NCBI RefSeq assembly: GCF_030651625.1
Contig: NZ_JAUSCF010000033.1
Span: forward strand, 1 to 64,000
Source: Hydrogenophaga sp.
GTDB lineage: Bacteria > Pseudomonadota > Gammaproteobacteria > Burkholderiales > Burkholderiaceae_C
Length of the DNA: 64,000 nucleotides
Direction: 5' to 3'
The number at the start of each line of letters is the position of its first letter. Positions within the stretch are counted from its first letter, which is position 1. The notes beneath the pieces are model-generated. The model made no database searches, was not told the DNA's origin, and saw nothing but the letters and a program-made list of their open reading frames with translations. Both the position numbers and the translations under genes were made by a program. Positions 1-8,452 of the stretch are shown here, in pieces.

Positions 1-212
1 CAGGGCTCTACAGAATCATTGCCGTTTCCATCCCGTTGTCGACCTCGGCACCCTCCACACAAACCCCACGAGTCTGACGCAGCGCCTACATGGACAAATG
101 TTGACCCTCGACAAGGACCGGAACAGAATGATCGAACAAACCGCCCATATCGGATGTCCGACCACACCTCATTGATGCCAGAATGACCTGACTACACAAG
201 GAGGTCCACAAC
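1..212. other. Non-coding leader upstream of DUF1840 gene
   Basis: No convincing coding sequence is visible. The only clear signal is a near-perfect Shine-Dalgarno sequence AAGGAGGT at 198-205 serving the gene that starts at 213. No promoter could be assigned with confidence. Confidence 0.5.
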
Positions 213-539
213 ATGTCTGTTTATCGATTCAAGTCCCGTGAAACCGGTGATCTGGTGATGCTGAAGCAGCACGGCCAGCGCGTGCTGGAGATCATTGGCA
301 AAGACCCGGCGCCCCAGGGCATTGTGCTGCCACAGCAGATGCCGGCTGCGGTACAGGCCCTGCGTGACGCAGCGGTTCAGGAAGAGGCCGATCAAACGCG
401 TCAGCGCGAAGAAGCCCAAGCCAAGGGCGAGCCACCGCCCGAGTTCGATCACGTCAGTCTGCGCATGCGCAGTGCGCCTTTCATTGAGATGATGCAGCGA
501 TGCGAACAGGCTGGGGTTGAAATCGTCTGGGGGGTGTGA
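213..539 (+). CDS. DUF1840 family protein
   Basis: A 108-residue cytoplasmic protein of the DUF1840 family, small conserved proteins of unknown function in beta- and gammaproteobacteria. The sequence shows the family start (MSVYRFKS..TGDLVML..HG.RVLEIIGK), a central Gln/Glu/Ala-rich charged helix around residues 55-80, and a C-terminal segment with a conserved FIEMM motif ending in WGV. No signal peptide or membrane segment is present. The start is fixed by a strong AAGGAGGT eight bases upstream. It stands alone, separated from the next gene by about 250 bases containing a repeat. Family membership is recognised by eye; the function is unknown. Confidence 0.85.
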   Translation: MSVYRFKSRETGDLVMLKQHGQRVLEIIGKDPAPQGIVLPQQMPAAVQALRDAAVQEEADQTRQREEAQAKGEPPPEFDHVSLRMRSAPFIEMMQRCEQAGVEIVWGV

Positions 540-546
540 CTAAGAA

Positions 547-700
547 CACCCCCCTGCGCTGCTGACGCGGCTTCCCCCCTCTCTGGCGCGCCGTCGGCGC
601 TTGGAGGGGAGACGCACCCAGTGGCCCGGCGAAGCCGGTTCCACAGGCGCCCTGGACTTGGGGCATTTCGCTCCGGAAGGACTTTCGCGCTCCCTGCGGC
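547..700. repeat. Intergenic GC-rich hairpin repeat
   Basis: A hairpin-rich stretch. The part at 612-655 (acgcacccagtggcccggc ... gccggttcca) recurs almost unchanged at 49523-49567. It carries the CCGGC..GCCGG stem seen in the other intergenic repeats of this window (21375, 34722, 46622, 61278). Confidence 0.6.
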
Positions 701-744
701 ATGCGCCAGTTCTGTCCGCGACGCGACAGGCCGGTCTATTTTTA

Positions 745-759
745 CAAAGCGTTTGCTTG
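745..759. promoter_or_regulatory. Candidate TetR operator
   Basis: The 15-base near-palindrome CAAAGCGTTTGCTTG lies about 35 bases upstream of the TetR gene in an A/T-rich patch. TetR-family regulators of acyl-CoA catabolism usually bind such palindromes and autoregulate. The assignment is inferred from position and symmetry. Confidence 0.4.
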
Positions 760-793
760 CTGAAAATAAAGCGGCCTGCTAAGGTGCGAAGTC

Positions 794-1480
794 ATGAGCA
801 TCGAGACCGACGTATCAAAACCCTCGCAGGCCGAGCCCGTGCGCCGCGCCCGGGGCAGACCCCGCAAGGCTGTGCATGAACGGGACGACGGAAACCGCCG
901 GCAGGAACTGCTGCGGGCCGCCGCACGCTTGTTTCGTCAGCAGGGCTTTGGCGCCACCAGCACCCGTGACATCGCCACCGCCGCAGGCATGCGGTCCGGC
1001 TCGCCCTTTTATCACTTCGAGAACAAGGAAGCCTTGCTGGCGGCGGTCATGCAGGAGGGCATGAAAAGTGCGCTGCAGCGCCAGGCGAGCGCTATGGACA
1101 CGGCAGTTGCGCAGGCGGCGGCATGCGGCCACACGCTGAGCGCACGGGAGTGCTTCAGGGTACTGGTGCGCAGCCATTTCGAGGTGTTGCTGGGCCCCGA
1201 CAGCGACTTCATTCCCGTGATGCTTTACGAATGGCGTTCGCTCTCTGCAGCGCAACGCAGCGAGGTGAACCGGCTGAAAGACAGCTACGAGGCGGTTTGG
1301 GTGCCGGTGCTCAAGGCCTTGCACGCCAGCGGCGAGTTGCATGGCGATCCGGCGCTGGCGCGCATGATGCTGTTCGGCGCGCTGAACTGGTCGGTGCAGT
1401 GGTACGACCCGGCGCGCCAGGCCACGCTGGACGACCTGACGGCGTCCGTGGTGCACCTGTTCCTGAAAAGGCTGGAATGA
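794..1480 (+). CDS. TetR/AcrR family transcriptional regulator
   Basis: A 228-residue TetR-family repressor. After a basic tail (RRARGRPRKAVHER), an N-terminal helix-turn-helix spans about residues 34-80, with the typical G(F)GATSTRDIATAAGM..G..YHFENKEALL motif. The C-terminal ligand domain resembles the TetR_C_33-like proteins that control fatty or acyclic acyl-CoA catabolism. It is encoded about 90 bases before the SDR and acyl-CoA genes on the same strand, so it probably represses that operon in response to an acyl-CoA (inference). In the analogous atu and liu clusters the local regulator is a TetR- or MerR-type protein. The RBS is weak (AAGG at 780-783). Confidence 0.85.
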   Translation: MSIETDVSKPSQAEPVRRARGRPRKAVHERDDGNRRQELLRAAARLFRQQGFGATSTRDIATAAGMRSGSPFYHFENKEALLAAVMQEGMKSALQRQASAMDTAVAQAAACGHTLSARECFRVLVRSHFEVLLGPDSDFIPVMLYEWRSLSAAQRSEVNRLKDSYEAVWVPVLKALHASGELHGDPALARMMLFGALNWSVQWYDPARQATLDDLTASVVHLFLKRLE

Positions 1481-1571
1481 TCCCCTGTGCTGTTCGGTGG
1501 CTGCCCTCTCGGTACGTGTTGTGTGGCCAACCATCTGCCGTGGAGCCGATCTTGAAACGTGGAGGAATGAC

Positions 1572-2525
1572 ATGAGTCCATCGAACCAGTTGCAACCAGG
1601 CTACCGATCGGTCTTTTCCCCTCGCCTGATGGCAGGGAAGGTCGTGATCATCACGGGTGGTGGCTCGGGCATCGGCCGGTGCACCGCACACGAACTGGCC
1701 AGCCTGGGCGCCCACGTGGTGCTGGTGGGACGCAATCTGCAGAAGCTGCAGGACACGGCGGCAGAGATCGTGAGCGACGGCGGGCGCGCCAGCTTTCACA
1801 GCTGCGACATCCGCAACGAGGCGGCGGTCCAGGCGCTGGTGACGGCCATCGTGGTCGCCCATGGCCGCATCGACGGGCTGGTGAACAACGCCGGCGGCCA
1901 GTACATGACCCCGCTGGAGAAAATCAGCGCCAAAGGCTGGCAGGCGGTGATCGACACCAACCTCACCGGTGGCTTTCTGATGGCGCGCGAATGTTATGTG
2001 CAGAGCATGGAAGCGCATGGAGGCGCGGTGGTCAACATCGTGGCCGACATGTGGGGCTCCATGCCCGGCATGGGCCACAGTGGTGCGGCCCGCGCGGGCA
2101 TGGTGAACTTCACCGAGACCGCTGCGCTGGAATGGGCAAAAAGCGGGGTGCGCGTGAACGCGGTGGCGCCGGGTTACATCGCTTCCAGCGGCATGGACCA
2201 CTACCCGGAAGAGGCCGGTCCCATGCTGCGTGAGATGCGCACCACGGTGCCGCTGGGCCGCTTCGGCAACGAAGCCGAAACCAGTGCGGCCATCGTGTTC
2301 CTGCTCAGCCCGGCCGCGAGTTTCATCAGTGGCAGCGTGGTACGCGTGGACGGAGCGCGGCCTCAGGTGCGCATGGGTTGGGGGCAGGTGGCGGCGCCAG
2401 CGGATGTGCAGATGCGCGATGCGGTGAAGGCGTTTGAGGGGTTTCACCGGTATGTGATGCCCAAGGTGTTTGCGGGGGACAGCCCTCCATCCAACCCACT
2501 ACCGCCAGCGGGAGAGGTGGCATGA
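1572..2525 (+). CDS. SDR oxidoreductase, PECR/AtuB-like
   Basis: A 317-residue short-chain dehydrogenase/reductase. It has the glycine-rich cofactor motif TGGGSGIG near residues 22-29 and NNAGG, but no canonical YxxxK. At that position it reads HSGAARAG (SxxxR). The same HSGAARAG is characteristic of peroxisomal trans-2-enoyl-CoA reductase and 2,4-dienoyl-CoA reductase relatives, which points to an enoyl- or dienoyl-CoA substrate. In the syntenic P. aeruginosa atu cluster this position is taken by the SDR AtuB. The ATG at 1572 is preferred over an upstream alternative because GGAGGAAT stands directly before it. It is the first enzyme gene behind the TetR regulator. The exact substrate is unknown. 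Confidence 0.8.
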   Translation: MSPSNQLQPGYRSVFSPRLMAGKVVIITGGGSGIGRCTAHELASLGAHVVLVGRNLQKLQDTAAEIVSDGGRASFHSCDIRNEAAVQALVTAIVVAHGRIDGLVNNAGGQYMTPLEKISAKGWQAVIDTNLTGGFLMARECYVQSMEAHGGAVVNIVADMWGSMPGMGHSGAARAGMVNFTETAALEWAKSGVRVNAVAPGYIASSGMDHYPEEAGPMLREMRTTVPLGRFGNEAETSAAIVFLLSPAASFISGSVVRVDGARPQVRMGWGQVAAPADVQMRDAVKAFEGFHRYVMPKVFAGDSPPSNPLPPAGEVA

Positions 2526-2600
2526 CTCGGCGCGTCGCTGGAAACGTGAGTTTGGGCGCCCAGGGGAGAAGGGCGCAGTGGATCAGCAAGGGCAGTCACT

Positions 2601-2636
2601 CCCTCTCCCGCATGCGGGATAGGGTTGGGGTGAGGG
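2601..2636 (-). repeat. Half copy of TLSR-type palindromic repeat
   Basis: A hairpin CCCTCTCCCGCATGCGGGAtAGGG followed by TTGGGGTGAGGG. It is the inverted-orientation half of the element found inside the next gene at 3437-3512. Its end GTGAGGG lies seven bases before the start codon at 2644 and appears to act as that gene's ribosome binding site. Confidence 0.7.
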
Positions 2637-2643
2637 CCATCGC

Positions 2644-4296
2644 ATGAGCTTCAGCACGGCCTTCAACCCCCACACCGAAGCCGCGCAACAGCGTCGAGCC
2701 GCCATGCTCGACCGCATTGCCCAACTGCGCGCACTCGAAGACCGCGCCGCAGCCAAGTCGGCCCAGTCCAAAACGGTGTTCGACAAGCGCGGCCAATTGC
2801 TACCCCGCGAGCGCATCGCCCTGCTGCTCGACCCCGGTGCACCCTGGCTGCCGTTGTGCTCGCTGGCAGGATTTGGTCAGGACACCAGAGACCCGGAAAA
2901 ATCCGTACCCGGTGGTGGTGTGGTGGCCGGCATCGGCTTTGTCAGTGGCGTGCGCTGCGTGGTGGTGGCCAGCGACTCGGGCATCGAGGCGGGTGCCATC
3001 CAGGCGCGCGGGCTTGAAAAGATTCTGCGGGTGCAGGAGCTGGCGCTCGACAACAAGCTGCCCTTTGTGCACCTGGTGGAAAGCGCAGGGGCGAACCTCA
3101 CCAAATACAAGGTCGAAGGCTTTGTGCACGGTGGCTCGCTGTTCCGCAACCTGGCGCGGCACTCCGCTGCTGGCTTGCCGGTGGTCACCGTGCAGCATGG
3201 CTCGGGCACGGCGGGGGGCGCCTACATGCCGGGGCTGAGCGACGTGGTGATCATGGTGCGCGGGCGCTCAAGGGCGTTTCTGGCGGGGCCCCCTTTGTTG
3301 ATGGCCGCGACTGGTGAGGTTGCAAGTGAAGAAGAGCTGGGTGGTGCCGAGATGCACACCAGTGTGTCTGGCTTGGGGGAGTACCTGGCGGAGGATGACC
3401 GTGAGGCGCTGGGTTTGGCGCGGCGCGTGGTGGCTACCCTCACCCCCACCCTCTCCCGCACGCGGGAGTGGGAGCAAGGCACCGCACTCGGCGCAAAGGG
3501 CGGGGGTGAGGGCGTGTGCGAACCCAAGCTTTCCACCGACGACCTGCTCGCCCTCATGCCCCCCCACCACCGCGAACCGGTGGACATGCGCGAAGTCATG
3601 GCGCGCATCGTCGATGGATCGGACCTGCTCGAGTTCAAGCCTCTGTACGGCCCCGCCACGCTGTGCGTGCAGGCCCGCATCGGCGGCCATGCGGTGGGCA
3701 TCATCAGCAACAACGGCCCCATCGACGTGGCTGGTGCGAACAAGGCCACGCACTTCATCCAGTGGATGTGCCAGCTCGGCCACCCCATCGTCTACCTGCA
3801 GAACACCACCGGCTACATGGTGGGCAAAGACAGCGAGCAGGGCGGCATGATCAAGCACGGCAGCAAGATGATCCAGGCGGTGACAGGCGCCACCGTGCCG
3901 CAGGTCACCATCCAGTGTGGGGCTTCATTTGGCGCCGGGAATTACGGCATGTGCGGACGCGGCTTCAACCCGCGCTTCCTCTTCAGCTGGCCCAACGCGC
4001 GCACCGCCGTGATGGGCGGCGAGCAGGCCGCGCGCACCATGCGCATCGTGGCCGAGGCCGGCATGGCGCGCAAAGGCATCACGCCCGACGAGTCCCAGAT
4101 GCAGCAGCAGTTCGACCAGATCGTGCAGGTGTTCGAGAGCCAGGCCGACGCGTTTCACACCAGTGGCCTGGTGCTGGACGATGGTGTGATCGACCCGCGC
4201 GACACGCGCGCGGTACTGATCTTCTGCCTCGACACCTGCGCCGAATCAGCGCAACACAACCCGCGACCGCTGCCCTTTGGCGTGGCGCGCATGTAA
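2644..4296 (+). CDS. atuC: Acyl-CoA carboxylase beta subunit (carboxyltransferase), geranyl/methylcrotonyl-CoA type
   Basis: A 550-residue biotin-dependent carboxyltransferase beta subunit that moves CO2 from carboxybiotin to an enoyl-CoA in the cytoplasm. It contains the N-terminal crotonase-like half (LVESAGANL, GTAGGAYMPGLSD, FLAGPPLL..ATGE, EELGGAEMH) and the C-terminal half (NTTGYMVGKDSEQGGMIKHG, ASFGAGNYGMCGR, WPNARTAVMGGEQAA). Members usually have about 535 residues. Here the linker between the halves, residues about 265-290, is encoded by a 76-base palindromic repeat and has no counterpart in the family. Order SDR-CT-ACAD-ECH-BC matches atuBCDEF (geranyl-CoA carboxylase). Methylcrotonyl-CoA carboxylase (LiuB) is the alternative; no HMG-CoA lyase gene is present nearby. 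Confidence 0.75.
   Translation: MSFSTAFNPHTEAAQQRRAAMLDRIAQLRALEDRAAAKSAQSKTVFDKRGQLLPRERIALLLDPGAPWLPLCSLAGFGQDTRDPEKSVPGGGVVAGIGFVSGVRCVVVASDSGIEAGAIQARGLEKILRVQELALDNKLPFVHLVESAGANLTKYKVEGFVHGGSLFRNLARHSAAGLPVVTVQHGSGTAGGAYMPGLSDVVIMVRGRSRAFLAGPPLLMAATGEVASEEELGGAEMHTSVSGLGEYLAEDDREALGLARRVVATLTPTLSRTREWEQGTALGAKGGGEGVCEPKLSTDDLLALMPPHHREPVDMREVMARIVDGSDLLEFKPLYGPATLCVQARIGGHAVGIISNNGPIDVAGANKATHFIQWMCQLGHPIVYLQNTTGYMVGKDSEQGGMIKHGSKMIQAVTGATVPQVTIQCGASFGAGNYGMCGRGFNPRFLFSWPNARTAVMGGEQAARTMRIVAEAGMARKGITPDESQMQQQFDQIVQVFESQADAFHTSGLVLDDGVIDPRDTRAVLIFCLDTCAESAQHNPRPLPFGVARM
3437..3512. repeat. Palindromic repeat element inserted in frame in a CDS
   Basis: A 76-base element bounded by perfect 11-base inverted repeats CCCTCACCCCC / GGGGGTGAGGG, with an inner hairpin CTCCCGCACGCGGGAG. 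It lies within the carboxyltransferase gene and is translated as about 26 extra residues containing TLTPTLSRTREWEQ. Related copies lie at 2601-2636 and, in a diverged form, at 5507-5673. Confidence 0.8.
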
Positions 4297-4318
4297 GAAA
4301 GCACCCAGGAGACAAGGC

Positions 4319-5491
4319 ATGCAATTCACCCACGAACACCGCGAAATCCAGAAAACCCTCAAACGGTACATCGACGAGCACATCAACCCGCATGTGGACG
4401 AATGGGAGGCGGCCGAGATGATGCCCGCGCACGAAATCTTCAAGGGCCTGGGCGATCTGGGCTTGCTGGGGCTGACCAAACCCGAAGCTTATGGCGGTGC
4501 CGGTCTCGACTATTCGTATGGCATGGCCATGGCCGAAACGCTGGGCCACATCCACTGCGGCGGCGTGCCCATGGCCATCGGCGTACAGACCGACATGGCC
4601 ACGCCCGCACTCGCGCGTTTCGGCAGCGAAGAGCTCAAGCGCGACTTCCTGACGCCCGCCATCGCCGGTGACACGGTGGGTTGTATCGGCGTGAGCGAAC
4701 CCGCGGCGGGCAGCGACGTGTCGGCCATCAGGAGTGTGGCCCGCAAGGACGGTGACGACTATGTGATCTCCGGCCAGAAAATGTGGATCACCAACAGCCT
4801 GCAAGCCGACTGGATGTGCATGCTGGTCAACACCAGCGATGGCCCGGCGCACAAGAACAAGAGCCTGGTGATGGTGCCCATGCGCGAAAACGGCAAGCTC
4901 CTCAAGGGCATCGAGGTGGCGCAGAAGATCCGCAAGATCGGCATGAACAGCAGCGACACCGGACTCATCTATTTCGACGAAGTGCGCGTGCCGCAGCGCT
5001 ACCGCATTGGCCAGGAAGGCGCGGGCTTCATCTACCAGATGCAGCAGTTCCAGGAAGAGCGCCTGTGGTGCGCCGCCAGCACGCTGCAAAGCCTCACCAA
5101 CTGCATCGAATGGACGGTCGAGTGGGCGCAGGAACGCAAGCTCTTCGGTGCCAGTCTGGCCGATCAGCAGTGGGTGCAGTTCAAGCTGGCCGAACTCAAG
5201 ACCGAAGTTGAAGCCCTGCGTGCACTCACCTACCAGGCATGTGAACACTATGTGGGCGGAGCCGATGTGACCGAATGGGCCACCATGGCCAAGCTCAAAG
5301 CCGGACGCCTGAATCGCACCGTTCCCGACACCTGTCTTCAGTTCTGGGGTGGCATGGGCTTCACCTGGGAAAACAAGGTTTCACGCATGTTCCGCGATGG
5401 ACGCCTGGCGTCGATCGGGGGTGGGGCGGATGAAGTGATGCTGGGCATACTGGCGAAGACCATGGGGATCGCGAAGAAGGCGATGAAGTGA
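4319..5491 (+). CDS. atuD: Acyl-CoA dehydrogenase, citronellyl-CoA dehydrogenase-like
   Basis: A 390-residue FAD-dependent acyl-CoA dehydrogenase with the full fold: an N-terminal helical domain, a middle beta domain (GCIGVSEPAAGSDVSAIRS; YVISGQKMWITNSLQADW) and a C-terminal helical domain (RLWCAAS; ERKLFG; QFWGGMGFTWENKVSRMFRD). It oxidises an acyl-CoA to the 2-enoyl-CoA. The ATG at 4319 follows AGGAGA and fits the family N terminus MQFTHEHREI; an ORF extending upstream would overlap the carboxyltransferase stop. Place and order correspond to atuD, citronellyl-CoA dehydrogenase. That specificity is inferred from synteny and general likeness. It lies 22 bases after the carboxyltransferase gene, so co-transcription is likely. 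Confidence 0.75.
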   Translation: MQFTHEHREIQKTLKRYIDEHINPHVDEWEAAEMMPAHEIFKGLGDLGLLGLTKPEAYGGAGLDYSYGMAMAETLGHIHCGGVPMAIGVQTDMATPALARFGSEELKRDFLTPAIAGDTVGCIGVSEPAAGSDVSAIRSVARKDGDDYVISGQKMWITNSLQADWMCMLVNTSDGPAHKNKSLVMVPMRENGKLLKGIEVAQKIRKIGMNSSDTGLIYFDEVRVPQRYRIGQEGAGFIYQMQQFQEERLWCAASTLQSLTNCIEWTVEWAQERKLFGASLADQQWVQFKLAELKTEVEALRALTYQACEHYVGGADVTEWATMAKLKAGRLNRTVPDTCLQFWGGMGFTWENKVSRMFRDGRLASIGGGADEVMLGILAKTMGIAKKAMK

Positions 5492-5506
5492 AACCCCTTC
5501 ACGCGG

Positions 5507-5673
5507 GCCCCCACCCCAACCCTCCCCCAGAGGGGGAGGGAGCCGAACGCCCGGCACTCTTTGGACAGAGCCGAGACGCCGCTGTCCCCCTCTTTTCCCA
5601 CACGGCAGAAGGGGAGAGAGCAGAACCTTCCCTCTTTCCCCCTCCCCCTCTGGGGGAGGGCAGGGGTGGGGGC
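5507..5673. repeat. MITE-like inverted-repeat element, 167 bp
   Basis: The two ends are about 30-base inverted repeats with two mismatches: GCCCCCACCCCAACCCTCCC at the left, and its near complement ending in GGGGTGGGGGC at the right. Each end also forms its own CTCCCCCAGAGGGGGAG hairpin. The interior has no plausible gene. It fills the gap between the dehydrogenase and hydratase genes, and any operon transcript must read through it. Confidence 0.75.
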
Positions 5674-5705
5674 TACCCCGCCCACACATCACAGGACCAC
5701 CAACC

Positions 5706-6503
5706 ATGACCACACCTCTCACCGTCGAACGCCACGGCGACGTCGAGCACTGGACGCTCAATGACCCCACGACCCGAAACGCCCTCACCGACACCATGGT
5801 GCTGGGCCTGTTTGAAGCCTGCATTCGCGCGAAGGCCGATCCCACACTGCGTGGCATCGTGCTCACCGGCGCAGGCGGTGCCTTCTGCGCCGGCGGCAGC
5901 CTGAGCAGCCTGGCCGGCGTCATCGGCCAGCCGCTGCAGCCCGGCGAAACCGACCCGCTGATCGCGCTGAACCGCGCCTTTGGCGACGTGCTGCACGCCC
6001 TCACCGAACTGCCGCAGTGGCTGCTGTGTGCGGTCGATGGCCCAGCCATGGGTGGCGGCTTCGGGTTGGTGTGTTGTGCCGACATCGTCGTGGCCACCGA
6101 GCGCGCGAGCTTTGGCACGCCCGAGGTGACCCTTGGCCTGCCACCGGCACAGATCGCGCCCTTTGTCTGGCAGCGCCTGGGCGACGCCACCGCAAGGCAT
6201 TGCCTGCTGGGCGGCCTGCGCTGGACCGCGACACAGGCGCAAGCCGCTGGACTGGTGAACCGCGTGGTCGACGACGACGTGCTGGACACCGCCGTGGCCG
6301 AAGCCACGCAGGCATTGAATCGCGCTGCCCCGGGAGCGGTGGCTGCCACCAAACAACTGCTTCATCGCCTGCGCGACAAGATGCCCGACCTGCGAGACGA
6401 AGCAGCGAGGGCCTTCGCAGCGGCCTTGCGCAGCCCTGAAGCTGCAGCCGGTCTGGAATCGTTCGCCAAGAAGCTGCCACCGCCATGGCTGAAACAACCA
6501 TGA
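5706..6503 (+). CDS. Enoyl-CoA hydratase/isomerase, AtuE-like
   Basis: A 265-residue crotonase-superfamily protein. Visible are the oxyanion-hole segments (GAGGAFCAGG near residues 57-66 and AVDGPAMGGGFGLVCCADI near 104-122) and the FGTPEVTLGLPPAQIAPFV stretch. In a carboxylase cluster such an enzyme hydrates the carboxylated enoyl-CoA (methylglutaconyl-CoA in leucine, isohexenylglutaconyl-CoA in terpene breakdown), which fits AtuE/LiuC position. It overlaps the next gene by four bases (ATGA), so translation is coupled to the biotin carboxylase subunit. Substrate not determined by sequence alone. Confidence 0.8.
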   Translation: MTTPLTVERHGDVEHWTLNDPTTRNALTDTMVLGLFEACIRAKADPTLRGIVLTGAGGAFCAGGSLSSLAGVIGQPLQPGETDPLIALNRAFGDVLHALTELPQWLLCAVDGPAMGGGFGLVCCADIVVATERASFGTPEVTLGLPPAQIAPFVWQRLGDATARHCLLGGLRWTATQAQAAGLVNRVVDDDVLDTAVAEATQALNRAAPGAVAATKQLLHRLRDKMPDLRDEAARAFAAALRSPEAAAGLESFAKKLPPPWLKQP

Positions 6504-8443
6504 AGCGGCTGCTGATCGCCAACCGGGGAGAGATCGCCCGCCGGGTGATCCGCACCGCCCACACCATGGGCATCGAAACCGTGGCCGTGTTCAGCGACCC
6601 TGATGCCGTTGCCCTGCATGTGCGCGAGGCCACTACGGCCTTCGCGCTCGGCGGCACAAGCTCAGCCGAATCCTATTTGCGCATCGACCGTCTGCTGCAA
6701 GCCGCACGCATCACCGGCGCCGATGCGGTGCACCCCGGCTACGGCTTCCTCAGCGAAAACGCGGACTTCGCCCAGGCCGTGATCGACGCTGGCCTGACCT
6801 GGGTCGGCCCGCCGCCGGCTGCCATTCGCGCGCTGGGCAGCAAGTCGGCCGCCAAGGCGCTGGCGCTGCAGCACCGTGTGCCGGTGTTGCCTGGCTACTT
6901 CGGCGCCGACCAGAGCGACGCCACTTTCATGGCGGAGGCCGAACGCGTTGGAACGCCCTTGATGGTGAAGGCCGTGGCCGGTGGCGGTGGTCGCGGCATG
7001 CGTCTGGTGCATCGCCTCGAAGACCTGCCCGCTGCCTTGAAGAGCGCAAGATCGGAAGCGCTGGCAGGCTTTGGCAACGGCGACCTGCTGATCGAACGCG
7101 CCGTGCTGCGCCCGCGCCATGTGGAGGTGCAGGTGTTTGCCGATGCACACGGCCATTGTGTGCACCTGGGCGAGCGCGACTGTTCGGTCCAGCGCCGTCA
7201 CCAGAAGATCATCGAAGAAGCCCCCAGTCCCGCGGTGCCGCCTGATCTGCGCGAAGAGCTGGGGCGCTGCGCCGTGGCGCTGGCGCAGGCGGCGGGTTAT
7301 GTGGGGGCGGGCACGGTGGAGTTCTTGCTCGAAGAAGCAGATGCTGTAGAAGCCACCACCCCGGCCAGCTTCTTTTTGATGGAAATGAACACGCGGCTGC
7401 AGGTGGAACACCCGGTGACCGAGATGCTTACGGGGCTGGATCTCGTGGAGTGGCAGATCCGCGTGGCGCGCGGCGAATTGCTGCCGCTCAACCAAGATCA
7501 GATCATCTTCAATGGGCACGCCATCGAAGTGCGCCTTTGTGCCGAGGATGAGCACTTCACCCCGCATACCGGCACAGTGCAAGCCTTCCAGCCGCCGCCG
7601 CTCACCCCTGGCCTGCGCTTCGACCACGCCCTGGAAGCTGGCAGCGAAATCACACCCCACTACGACGCCATGCTGGGCAAGCTCATCGCTCACGCACCTA
7701 CCCGCACTGAAGCCATACAACATCTGTCTCACGCACTCGACGCCACCACCGTGCTGGGCCTGCCCACCAACCGCGTCTTTCTGGCTGCATGCCTGCGCCA
7801 TCCGGTGTTCGTGGCAGGTGACGCGCTCATTCCTTTTCTGGCTGAACATGGGGACGAGCTGCGCGAACAACTCCAACCCTCACCCGATGCTGTGCTTGCC
7901 GGTGTGCTGGCTGCCACCTACCACGCGATGACCCCCGCCGCTGCCCTGCCATCCCCCTTCGCCCGCCCGCTGCGCTGGCAACACGACGGGCACACGCTCG
8001 AACTGGCGGTGCAGGAACGAGGGCATGGTGCCCTGAGCGTGACGCTGGGCGAGCGCAGCATTCAAGCAGGCGTAGCCCAGGACAGCGTGACCATCGACGG
8101 TGTCTTGTGGCGGGTGCATGCCGTGTCACTCGGTGGCGGCCGCTGGCAGGTCCAGGTGGGCGCACACACGCTGGCACTTCAAGACCTCAGCCACACGCCC
8201 CGCGAACGCGAAGGCGGTGCCTCAGCCGCACGCGAGTTGCGGGCACCGTTCAACGGCAAGCTCATCGCCGTGCATGCGTTGGCCGGCGCCGACGTGCAGA
8301 AAGGCACACCGCTGTTCGTCATTGAATCCATGAAGCTCGAACACCAGATCACTGCCCCACGCGATGGTCGGGTGGAGGCGGTGTCGGCCTCGCACGGTCA
8401 GCAAGTGGCGCCCGGTCAGATCCTCCTTACCTTTTCTGCGTAG
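6500..8443 (+). CDS. atuF: Acyl-CoA carboxylase alpha subunit (biotin carboxylase + biotin carrier)
   Basis: A 647-residue alpha subunit of a biotin-dependent acyl-CoA carboxylase, partner of the beta subunit at 2644. The N-terminal biotin carboxylase domain shows KRLLIANRGEIARRV, HPGYGFLSENADF, the ATP-grasp loop GGGGRGM (161-167), ERDCSVQRRHQKIIEEAPSP and MEMNTRLQVEHPVTE. A linker domain follows, then a C-terminal biotinyl domain with IESMKLEHQ, where Lys612 is the expected biotin attachment site. ATG at 6500 is chosen because it overlaps the previous stop as ATGA and gives the family-typical MKRLLIANRG. An ATG at 6485 would add five residues. Geranyl-CoA carboxylase (AtuF) is favoured by gene order; LiuD is the alternative. 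Confidence 0.8.
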   Translation: MKRLLIANRGEIARRVIRTAHTMGIETVAVFSDPDAVALHVREATTAFALGGTSSAESYLRIDRLLQAARITGADAVHPGYGFLSENADFAQAVIDAGLTWVGPPPAAIRALGSKSAAKALALQHRVPVLPGYFGADQSDATFMAEAERVGTPLMVKAVAGGGGRGMRLVHRLEDLPAALKSARSEALAGFGNGDLLIERAVLRPRHVEVQVFADAHGHCVHLGERDCSVQRRHQKIIEEAPSPAVPPDLREELGRCAVALAQAAGYVGAGTVEFLLEEADAVEATTPASFFLMEMNTRLQVEHPVTEMLTGLDLVEWQIRVARGELLPLNQDQIIFNGHAIEVRLCAEDEHFTPHTGTVQAFQPPPLTPGLRFDHALEAGSEITPHYDAMLGKLIAHAPTRTEAIQHLSHALDATTVLGLPTNRVFLAACLRHPVFVAGDALIPFLAEHGDELREQLQPSPDAVLAGVLAATYHAMTPAAALPSPFARPLRWQHDGHTLELAVQERGHGALSVTLGERSIQAGVAQDSVTIDGVLWRVHAVSLGGGRWQVQVGAHTLALQDLSHTPREREGGASAARELRAPFNGKLIAVHALAGADVQKGTPLFVIESMKLEHQITAPRDGRVEAVSASHGQQVAPGQILLTFSA

Positions 8444-8452
8444 CATGAAACA

